DNA of 58,779 nucleotides from Eggerthellaceae bacterium. Its GTDB lineage: Bacteria; Actinomycetota; Coriobacteriia; Coriobacteriales; Eggerthellaceae. The position numbers and the translations under genes were made by a program. This document shows, in pieces, positions 7,595 through 15,700 of the stretch (its first letter is position 1; the number at the start of each line of letters is the position of its first letter). The DNA is taken from NCBI GenBank assembly GCA_022792415.1, contig JAAWAY010000139.1, positions 1 to 58,779 of the forward strand, written 5' to 3'. Below the pieces are notes generated by a model. That model searched no databases and was not told the origin of the DNA. It saw nothing but the letters and a program-made list of their open reading frames with translations.

Positions 7595-8362
7595 CTAGCG
7601 ATCCATGAACCGTGCGAGGGAGTCCATCTTGATTCGCAGGTTCTTGTTCACGAAATCAGCAACATACTCATCGGCCGGCGCGGCGATGATCTGGTCGGGA
7701 GCGGCGAGCTGGTGGATGGTGCCCCCACCCATGACCATGATGCGGTCAGAGAGGGCAAACGCCTCCTCCTGATCATGGGTTATGTAGATCATGGTAGTAC
7801 CCAGCCGCTCCTGGATGTCGTTGAGCTCTGCTCGCATGGACAGCCGCGTCTCCACGTCCAAGGCGCTCATAGGCTCATCGAAGAGGATGACCTCAGGCTC
7901 CATCACGAGGGTGCGCGCGATGGAGACGCGCTGCTGCTGGCCGCCGGAGAGTTCGTGCACGGACTTGTCGATCTGATCAGCCAAGCCGAGCTGAACCAAC
8001 GCCTCCTCGGCAAGCTCACGACGACGGCCCTTCCGATCCTTGTCGAACTTGAGCGCATATTCGACGTTTCCACGGACGCTCATGTTCTCGAAGAGCGCGT
8101 AGTTTTGGAACACGATGCCCATGGAGCGCTGGTCGGGCGCTGCCGTGGTTATGTCGCGCCCGTCCAGCGTCACGCTGCCGGCATCCGGCGCGAGCAGGCC
8201 CATGAGGATGCGCAGCGTCGTGGTCTTTCCGCAGCCGGAAGGCCCCAAGATTGAGAGGAACTCACCCTGAAAGACGTCGAAGTCGAGGCCGTGCAGGATC
8301 TCCTTCCCCTCAAACGTCTTCATGAGCCCTCGAACGGACAGCTTGACGGCAGATTCAGCCAT
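7595..8362 (-). CDS. ABC importer ATPase (PotA/FbpC/PhnT-like)
   Basis: A 255-residue ATPase with Walker A GPSGCGKTT near residue 36, signature LSGGQQQRVSIAR, Walker B VILFDEPMSAL, and H-loop THDQEEA. This places it among spermidine/iron/phosphonate-type importer ATPases, although it lacks the long regulatory C-terminus of PotA or MalK. ATG 8362 overlaps the stop of the binding-protein gene as TAATG, with GGAGTGGAAG before it. An upstream in-frame GTG at 8374 would lie inside that ribosome site. The overlap implies translational coupling with the lipoprotein gene. Confidence 0.9.
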   Translation of the reverse strand: MAESAVKLSVRGLMKTFEGKEILHGLDFDVFQGEFLSILGPSGCGKTTTLRILMGLLAPDAGSVTLDGRDITTAAPDQRSMGIVFQNYALFENMSVRGNVEYALKFDKDRKGRRRELAEEALVQLGLADQIDKSVHELSGGQQQRVSIARTLVMEPEVILFDEPMSALDVETRLSMRAELNDIQERLGTTMIYITHDQEEAFALSDRIMVMGGGTIHQLAAPDQIIAAPADEYVADFVNKNLRIKMDSLARFMDR

Positions 8363-9384
8363 TAGTACTTCCACTCCTTCAACAGCCGTTCCTTCTCCTC
8401 AAGGTCGGTAATCCCTGTCATATCGGCGTAGACGATATCCGAGGGATAGTTCTCGATCTCACCCTTGAAGTCTCGCAGCACCTGATCGGCACTGAAGAGC
8501 TCGTTGTCCAGCCTGATGCCCTCAGTCGCCAGCCAGTTGAACACGTCGAGCACCGCCTGTCGATCCTGCTTGCCCTCGATGATGCCGATGGAGTAGACGT
8601 CCCACGGGGAGCCCTCCTCGAAGAAGTGGATCGACAGGGGGACGCCCTGGTTGATCTCCGTAACCGCTTGGAAGGTGAGTCCCAGGCCGATAGCCGCCTC
8701 ACCCTGGACGAGCGCATTGATGGGGCCCGACCCCGACGAGGTGAACTGGTACACGTTCTCGGCCAGCTTGTCGAAGTAGGCGAGAGCCTCCTCCTCGCCG
8801 TAGACGTTCACGAGGTTCTTGAGGAAGTTGTACGCCGTCCCCGAGGTTTTGGGGTTCGCCATGGATATGAGCCCCTTGTATTGAGGGTCGAGGAGGTCCT
8901 CATAGCTCTCGGGGACGGGCAGGCCCTTTTCCCGGAGCAGCTCGTCGTTGACGGCGATGCACGCGCTCTCGCGGGTAAACGGAACGGTCTTGCGAGTCGG
9001 ATCGACCAAGTCCTCGACATAGATGCTCATATCGACATCAGGCAGGTCGGCCAGGGTGTCCGCGATCTGCCGCGCGTACCCGCCCTCAAGGGCGAAGACG
9101 ATGTCGGCCTCGGAATCACTCCCCTCGGTTCTCAGGCGCGCCGCGTTGTTGCCCGTCGAAAGATAATGGAGTCGAATGTCGTATTGCGGAAACTCCTCGT
9201 GCAGGGCCTTCAGGAGGGCCTCGTTGCGCATTCCCTCCCCACTCGAGTAGATGACGACCGTGTTCTCACCCGAGGAGGCCGCGCACCCCGAAAGGCACAG
9301 CGCAAGCGCAAGCAGGGCGGCGACAGCCGCCGCGGCGCGCCTCATCGACTGCACGATAGCGGACATGCGGCCAAGACTCGTCAC
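8362..9384 (-). CDS. Substrate-binding lipoprotein of the ABC importer
   Basis: A 340-residue exported lipoprotein. A basic N-terminus and hydrophobic span end in the lipobox LSGC (around residue 35), then a small-polar linker. The body is an iron/aminophosphonate-type extracellular binding protein (VVIYSSGEGMRNEALLKAL near the start, TSGTAYNFLKNLV mid-way). The start is taken as GTG 9384, nine bases after GAGGAGG; the TTG at 9402 overlaps that site. It is the first gene of a four-gene operon with the ATPase, double permease and HTH-nucleotidyltransferase. I infer capture of a small head-group precursor. The tyrosine-rich iron site of FbpA is not evident by eye. Confidence 0.85.
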   Translation of the reverse strand: MTSLGRMSAIVQSMRRAAAAVAALLALALCLSGCAASSGENTVVIYSSGEGMRNEALLKALHEEFPQYDIRLHYLSTGNNAARLRTEGSDSEADIVFALEGGYARQIADTLADLPDVDMSIYVEDLVDPTRKTVPFTRESACIAVNDELLREKGLPVPESYEDLLDPQYKGLISMANPKTSGTAYNFLKNLVNVYGEEEALAYFDKLAENVYQFTSSGSGPINALVQGEAAIGLGLTFQAVTEINQGVPLSIHFFEEGSPWDVYSIGIIEGKQDRQAVLDVFNWLATEGIRLDNELFSADQVLRDFKGEIENYPSDIVYADMTGITDLEEKERLLKEWKY

Positions 9385-9429
9385 GAGTACAAACCTCCTC
9401 AATCCAACTTACCGGCGATGTTTGCGTCT

Positions 9430-9458
9430 ATAGTAGAGCACGGGTTCTTATTTGTTCA
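9430..9458 (-). promoter_or_regulatory. Candidate promoter of the ABC importer / HTH-nucleotidyltransferase operon
   Basis: On the minus strand, TGAACA (9458-9453) and TACTAT (9435-9430) are 17 bases apart, each matching the consensus at four of six positions. The -35 is part of the proximal operator arm, so a bound protein would block the promoter. The predicted RNA start lies about 40 bases before GTG 9384. Confidence 0.5.
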
Positions 9459-9490
9459 TAAGATAGATAAAAAAGTACAGTTTATGAACA
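9453..9490. promoter_or_regulatory. Operator-like inverted repeat upstream of the ABC importer operon
   Basis: TGTTCATAA (9453-9461) and its exact complement TTATGAACA (9482-9490). The outer ends span 38 bases, against 37 for the TGTTCAT/ATGAACA pair at 4999-5035. The two operons thus share half-site sequence and spacing, as expected if the two related winged-helix proteins bind both. Confidence 0.7.
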
Positions 9491-9525
9491 TAGTTTTTGT
9501 AACCCCTCTGCCAGAGAGGGCAAAA

Positions 9526-9561
9526 GACCCGACTTCTGGCATACAGGCCACAAGTCGGGTC
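9526..9561 (-). terminator. Terminator after the L,D-transpeptidase gene
   Basis: A 10-bp perfect stem GACCCGACTT/AAGTCGGGTC with a further TGGC/GCCA pairing in the loop. On the minus strand it is followed by TTTTG. It lies about 45 bases past the stop at 9607. A second small hairpin (CCCTCT/AGAGGG, 9504-9520) follows. Confidence 0.75.
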
Positions 9562-9606
9562 ATGGGTAATCGCATCCGCGCGGCAGATGCAGCGGGGCGG
9601 GTTCTG

Positions 9607-12579
9607 TCAGTAGATCAGCACCGTCGTACCGCTGGGGATGTTGTCGTAGATCCACTTGGCGTTGTCGATGTGGAGTCGCACGCAGCCATGGGACAGCTTC
9701 TGGCCGAGACGGCCATCCTGGATGACGCGCGTTCCCTGGTTATACAGCACAGAGTGGAAGAGGTAGTTTCCCTGGAACTGCGTCCAGTAGTAGCACGTGT
9801 ACCCGCTGCCGAAGGAATACCCCCGGCTCTGCACCCGGAAGATCCCCTTCACCGTAGGCGTCGCGTTGGCACCCGGCGAGCAAGCCCAATAGTTCCGTGC
9901 CGTCCAGCTTCCCTTAGAACCCCGGTAGACGCCCACGGTGCAGTTGTTGGTATCTACCGCCAGCAGCCACCCGGTGGAGCTCGCGAGCCCATTGACGCGG
10001 CTGTTCATCGCACGCTGAACGGGCGTGGCGATCTCACTTTCCGATACGTTGAAGGTCGTCATGGCCAACAAGGTGGAACCTGAGTAGACATGGGAGTGGC
10101 AGGTGCCGGCGTTACTGAATCGCGAGCAGTCAATGTCAGCGCGCCACAGGCCACCGCCCACGTGGCGGGCGGAGTACCACACGAGATCACCCTGTTTGCT
10201 GGCGGCTGACCAGGTGGGAACCTGAACTCCCGATGTGGAGGACGAGGGGTTGCGGATCCAGACGGTGCGCGTTCCGTTGCCGCCTGTCACATGAACGTAG
10301 TTCCTAAGCGAGAGGCTGGCTTGCCCCTGTCCGATGTAGTTCTGCACGCCATTGCCGCCGACGGCGTAGACATGGCTGACGTAGGTTCCGGCCTCGCAGT
10401 TATGCTGGTTCGCCGCGATGGTGGCCCGGAACGTGCCGTTCCCCAGGTTCTGGGCCTCATGCCAGACAATGTCGTCCTGCCCGCCAGCGGTAGTCCAGGT
10501 GGGCACCAGCACCCTCGCAACACCGGACTTCGACGAGATACCCGACACCGTCACGGTAACGGTGCCCGCCGCGTCGTTCTTCGATACCGACACGCTGCCG
10601 CCCGAAAGGGGGGTCACCGAGAACTCCCCGGCCCCGCCGAATCGGCTTGATCCACCGACCGTCGCGTAGAGGTGGACCGCGTACTTGCCCGCATCACGGT
10701 GATTGCTGATAGGTATGGTGGCGACCCACGCGCCGTTGGACTTCCGCGCTCCGTACCAGATGATGTCATCCTGACCGCCAGACGTAGACCAAGTGGGAGC
10801 TGCGACGCTCGTCGCCAAGGCGAACACGCCGCCCACCGCCTTCACCGTCGCCGTCTTCTGGTCCGCGGAGAGGCTTACGGAGATCTCCTCCTTCGACACC
10901 GAGACAGTACCCCTCCCCTCGCCCGCATAGGCAAACACACCGTTCTCGCAAGTGGCGTAGGCATGGGCGGCATACTCGCCCACTGCGCGACGGGGATGGG
11001 CGAGCGAGACCTCCGCAGTCCACGTTCCGCCACCCCGGTTCGTGGCGTCCAGCCACTGTATGTCATCCTGGCCACCAGCAAGGGACCACACCGGCACCTG
11101 GACGCGCGTCGGAGCCGCGGCGCCCGAACCGGAGACGACCTGCGCGGTCACGGTGAACGTGCCTGTCTTCTTCTGGGCATCGCTCTGCGAGAGGGCGACC
11201 GTCATCTTCGGCGCCTTCACGGAGAACGACGTGGCCCCGACGAAACGCTGCCGCCCGCCGACGACGGCATAGGCATGCGCCGCGTACTCCCCCGCGCTTC
11301 GATGGTTGATTATGGGCACCGTGAGCTCCCATACCCCGCCCTTCTTCTGGGCCAGGTACCAGCGAATGTCATCCTGCCCGCCGTCAAGGGACCAGGTGGG
11401 GATCATGACCGACGTGGCACGTGCCAGGTCGCCGCCCATGCCGCGAATCGTAACGCTCTTCTGATCAGCGGAGACCGTGGCGGTCAGCGTGGCCCCCTCG
11501 ATGGTCACCTTCGTCGTGATCTGTCCCGCGAACGCGAAGACCCCATTTCCCGTGGTCACGTAGACGTGGGCGATATAGTCGCCAGCAGCCCTCCTCGGGT
11601 GGGCGAGAGACACATCGACGGTCCACTTACCGCCACCAAGGCTGCGCGCCTCGAGCCACTCGATATCGTCCTGGCCACCCGCGGTCGACCAAACGGGCAC
11701 CTGCACGCGCGCCACGCCGGATGGCACGTTCGACACGGTGATGTCCAAGGTGAAGGCGCCCACCTTCTTCTGATCCGCCGTCTGGGGCTTGGCGTTGATG
11801 GCGGCAGCAGGTGCGACCACGGTGAACCCAACCTCACCCACGAACTTCTGCACGCCACCCGTGGTCACATACGCGTGGGTCGTATACCCTCCGGCGGTTC
11901 GATGCCGAGAGATGGGAATACTTGCCTGCCAAGAGCCGTCAGCGTTCTTGGTAGCGGCATACCAGATGATATCGTCCTGTCCACCGGCCACAGACCAGGT
12001 GGGGAGGAGAACCGAGGTAGCAGTAGGGGCGACGGACTTGTCCAGCTTGACCGTGACCGTCTTCTCGTCCTTCGCCAGCGACGCGCTCAGGGGAGCGGGC
12101 GCCGCCTGCGGCTCGACGGTCGCCTCGACGACGCTGTCGTCAGCCAGGGGCATTGCAGAAGAGTCCTCCTGCTCAAGAAGCGCGCCGGCATTCGCGTCAG
12201 ACGACTTCGCGCTCTCCCCGGACTCGTTCTTAGCGATGTCGTCTGCCGGGTCATCGTTGGCGTTTCCCGCATCAGGCTGAGGGGTGCCCTCCACAGGTGA
12301 GGCGGCCTCACCGTCCTCCACGCCGGCTTCGCCAGACGTGTCGGATGGACGAGAAGCAGCCCCGCCGTCCATGTCCACGTCAGGCTCAAGGGAAGAGATG
12401 CCATCAGAATCCGACCTCTTCTCCTCGTTCGGCGCGAGAGACGCGGGGTACTCTGACGGCTCCGCAGCGGTAGACCCCTCAGCCCACGCGAGACTCGGCA
12501 CCATAGAGGCAACCAGCATCAACGCGAGGCCGATTCGGAAGGCCCCCCTCGCAGCAACGTTAGGCTTCTTGCTCCCCAT
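9607..12579 (-). CDS. Secreted L,D-transpeptidase with seven GBS_Bsp-like repeats
   Basis: A 990-residue exported protein. It has a signal peptide (hydrophobic run ending SLAWA) and then an acidic, low-complexity region to about residue 160. Seven tandem repeats of about 100 residues follow, each with a W-S-x-x-GGQDDI-x-W core (the seventh is altered to KQGDL). The C-terminus is a YkuD domain of about 130 residues with the catalytic motif SHGCVR and an upstream HSVLYN His. L,D-transpeptidases make 3-3 crosslinks in, or attach proteins to, peptidoglycan (family knowledge). ATG 12579 has GGGGG upstream; a GTG at 12594 is possible. The repeats probably bind a wall polymer, but their ligand is not established. 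Confidence 0.9.
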   Translation of the reverse strand: MGSKKPNVAARGAFRIGLALMLVASMVPSLAWAEGSTAAEPSEYPASLAPNEEKRSDSDGISSLEPDVDMDGGAASRPSDTSGEAGVEDGEAASPVEGTPQPDAGNANDDPADDIAKNESGESAKSSDANAGALLEQEDSSAMPLADDSVVEATVEPQAAPAPLSASLAKDEKTVTVKLDKSVAPTATSVLLPTWSVAGGQDDIIWYAATKNADGSWQASIPISRHRTAGGYTTHAYVTTGGVQKFVGEVGFTVVAPAAAINAKPQTADQKKVGAFTLDITVSNVPSGVARVQVPVWSTAGGQDDIEWLEARSLGGGKWTVDVSLAHPRRAAGDYIAHVYVTTGNGVFAFAGQITTKVTIEGATLTATVSADQKSVTIRGMGGDLARATSVMIPTWSLDGGQDDIRWYLAQKKGGVWELTVPIINHRSAGEYAAHAYAVVGGRQRFVGATSFSVKAPKMTVALSQSDAQKKTGTFTVTAQVVSGSGAAAPTRVQVPVWSLAGGQDDIQWLDATNRGGGTWTAEVSLAHPRRAVGEYAAHAYATCENGVFAYAGEGRGTVSVSKEEISVSLSADQKTATVKAVGGVFALATSVAAPTWSTSGGQDDIIWYGARKSNGAWVATIPISNHRDAGKYAVHLYATVGGSSRFGGAGEFSVTPLSGGSVSVSKNDAAGTVTVTVSGISSKSGVARVLVPTWTTAGGQDDIVWHEAQNLGNGTFRATIAANQHNCEAGTYVSHVYAVGGNGVQNYIGQGQASLSLRNYVHVTGGNGTRTVWIRNPSSSTSGVQVPTWSAASKQGDLVWYSARHVGGGLWRADIDCSRFSNAGTCHSHVYSGSTLLAMTTFNVSESEIATPVQRAMNSRVNGLASSTGWLLAVDTNNCTVGVYRGSKGSWTARNYWACSPGANATPTVKGIFRVQSRGYSFGSGYTCYYWTQFQGNYLFHSVLYNQGTRVIQDGRLGQKLSHGCVRLHIDNAKWIYDNIPSGTTVLIY
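10045..12095 (-). repeat. Seven tandem repeats of about 300 bases inside the L,D-transpeptidase gene
   Basis: The conserved GGQDDI codons recur at roughly 11971, 11666, 11371, 11066, 10768, 10473 and 10187, a period near 300 bases. The protein repeats match the GBS_Bsp-like module also found in the neighbouring hydrolase. Confidence 0.88.
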
Positions 12580-12673
12580 GTCACATACCCCCACTTGTTA
12601 ACTCAGCTACTCTCTTCCTCCCGATGCCGGCATTGATGCCAAACCGACAATCGATTTCCATGAAGATTATAGA

Positions 12674-12697
12674 AGAGGCATCCCGAAGGATGCCTCT
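12674..12697 (-). terminator. Terminator after the amidase/glucosaminidase gene
   Basis: A perfect 10-bp stem AGAGGCATCC/GGATGCCTCT. On the minus strand its loop is TTCG, a stable tetraloop, and it is followed by TCTATAAT. It lies about 45 bases past the stop at 12741 and upstream of the L,D-transpeptidase gene, so the two wall-enzyme genes are separate units. Confidence 0.75.
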
Positions 12698-12740
12698 CAT
12701 AGAGCACCGATTAGCGGTTAATTCTGCAACCGGGTGTGCG

Positions 12741-15700
12741 TCAGCACGCCGCCAGCTGGTTGATGAGGTTGCGGAGCTTTGCGGCATAGTCCTTGTCGGA
12801 AGCCCACACAAGCGTTCCGTCAGATTTCCCGCCGAAGTTGTCCACGTACGGAGCGATGCCGCGCTTCACGTACTGGAACCTCACGTCAACGCAGGGATTG
12901 TTCAACGGAGCCGTCGACGCATAAGCCTTGAGGTGCTGCACCTGGGCGCGCAGGCCCGTTCGCACGTTGGGGAACGTGTTGGCGTCCGTGGGACTGGAGT
13001 CAACCGCCCCCAGGCCGCCGAAGTTGCAGCGGTTTTGCGCGAAGTCGGACTGCAGCCAGCCCGTCTCGAGGAGCACCTGAGCCCAAAGAACCTCTGTCTT
13101 GACGCCTTCCGCACGCGCCTCCTCGTCGAGGATGGTGCAGAACGTGCGGATATCAGGCGCGCCCTTTGCAGCTAGCGCCATGTTCGGATACGTGCGACCC
13201 TGCTTGTTCCACATGCGCACCATCTGGTCAACCGACGTGGCGGAGCTTCCCATCACCGGGTAAAAAAACTGGTTGATCGTGGATTGTGCCACCGTGAACT
13301 CCACGCTACCGGCATAGCTCTGGGCGCCTCCGACAATCTGGTAGACGTGAGAATAATATGTACCAGCCGTGAGGTGATTCGAGAGGTTGACCGTCGCAGT
13401 CCACTCGCCCGCCAGCGCGCTCTTGGTGCCCGGATACCACACGATGTCATCCTGTCCGTTGGCCGCAGACCACGTGGGGAACGCGACCGATGTGGCCTTC
13501 GCCAGCTTGCCGCCCGAAGCGGTAATGCGGTACGACTTGCCTCCGTTGATCGCCGTGCAGGTGACACTCACCTTCGGAACGCTCATCGCCTGGGTCGTGC
13601 TACTCACGAACGACTGGATCCCAAGGCCGTCCACCGCATAGCAGTGCGCGTTGTACACGCCCTCCTGGAAATTATGGTTCGCCATGTTGACGGTGAGTCG
13701 ATAGGTTCCGTTGCCCTTCGAGTCAACCTTGCTCGCCGCCATGCGGTACCACACGATGTCGTCCTGCCCGCCCGGCGCGGCCCACACAGGCAACACCGCT
13801 GATGAGATGCCATACTCACTACTCAGGCTGGCCTCAAAGGTGACGGTGCCGTTTGCCGCATTGGGAGTGGCAGTCACCGTGCCCTTGGGGGCAGCGACCT
13901 CGAACTTGGTCTCACCGACGAATGCCTGGCTCTTGCCCACCGTCATATAGCAGTGGGCGTTGTAGGAGCCGACGGACTGGTGGTTCTTGATGGGCACGAC
14001 GGCCGTCCACTCGCCGGTAAGCGTGTTCTTCACGCCGGGATACCAGATGATATCGTCCTGGCCGCCCGGCGCCGACCACGTGGGGAACGCAACGGACGTG
14101 GCGGTGGAGAGACGACCGCCCTTCGCCGTCAGCGTGTACGTCGGGCTGCCATTCGAGTGAACGACACCGAGAGACATGGGGGGCATCTTGAGCGTCTGGG
14201 ATGTCGTATCCGCGCACACCATGGCCCCGATCTTATCCGTCACGTAGAGATGGGCCTGATACTCGCCGGACTGGAACCAGTGGTCAGCGATGTCCACCGT
14301 CAAGCGATAGGTTCCGCTGCCGTTTGCGTACACGTTGTGCTTGCTCATGTCGTACCAGCGGATGTCATCTTGGCCGCCAACCGTGGCACACCATACAGGC
14401 AGCTTCACCTGGCTGACGCCGACGCTGGAACTCACCGTGGCCTGCAACGTCATGGTTCCCTTGGCGGCATCCACCGAAATCACCTTGACGGTGCCCGTCG
14501 CCTCCGCATGCTCGAACTCAGTGGCGCCCATGTACACGGCGCTTCCGCCGATCGTCGCATAGCAGTGGACGTTATAGACGCCCGCGGTACGATGATTCGA
14601 CAGCGGCACTTTCACGGTCCAGGCGCCGGTAAGAACGTTCTTCGTGGCCGGGTACCAGATGACGTCATCTTGGCCACCGGCAACGGACCAGACAGGGATG
14701 GCAACCGATGTGGCGAGGCCGAGGCGCCCACCCTGAACCGTGATGACCTGGGAGAGACCGTCAGATGCAGCCTGCGCCTTGATGGAGATCGACGGCAGCG
14801 AGAGCGTCTGAGAGGCGCTCCCGATGAAGCTCTGGTCCCCAAGCCCGTCCACCGCATAACCGTGGGCCACGTACTCGCCCGCCTGGCTGGCATGGTCAAT
14901 CATGTTGACTGTCACACGGTAAGTGCCGTTGCCAGCGGCGTTGACGCTCTTGGGGGTCATGCTGTACCAGCGAATATCGTCCTGGCCTCCCACCGTGGCG
15001 CACCACACAGGCAGCGCCATCGACCGAATGCCGAAGGGCGATGACACGCTCGCCTCGAAGACGATGGTGCCGGCGTCCTTATCGCAGGACACGACCTTGA
15101 CTGAGCCGGTCGCGGGAGAGACCGTGAAGCTCGTCTCAGCCACGCAAAGATCGCGCCCCTGTGCGGAAGCGTATACGTGCGCAGCGTACTCCCCCACCTC
15201 GCCGTGCTTGGCAAGGGGAACCGTCGCCACCCAGTTTCCGTTGCTCTGCTTTTTCGCCGGATACCAGACAAGGTCGTTCTGACCGCCCTTCAAGCCCCAG
15301 ACGGGAATGGAGACAGCGGTCACATCCGAGGGCGCGCCCACGCCGCTCACGGTGACGGTAGCCGTGCCGTCCGTGTTCACCACAGTCGAGGCCTGCGCGT
15401 TCCACGACCACTTCGCAAGGCCGTACTGGTTTGCGATACCTGTGGCGTCAGCCACGCCCAGGGCACGCAGCTTGCTCTCATCGCTCAGGTACTTGCTGTA
15501 GTCGCCCTGGTTGTCGATGAAGGCGTGCTCCACGATGATGCCGGGAATGTTGTACTGGCGCGCATAGCGAGAGATGCCGTAGTAGTCGCTCGCATAGCCC
15601 GTGGGATCCTTTCCTGTCAGGGAGTTGTTGATCTTGACCCCACGGTTGGTGAGACCGAGCTTTGCGAGCTCGTCGATGATCTTATTGCCCAGGGCCGTGC

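Noticed and set aside
12580-12740. c-di-AMP (ydaO-type) riboswitch before the wall-enzyme genes
   Set aside because: The leader is only about 100 bases once the terminator is removed, and shows none of the conserved riboswitch segments.
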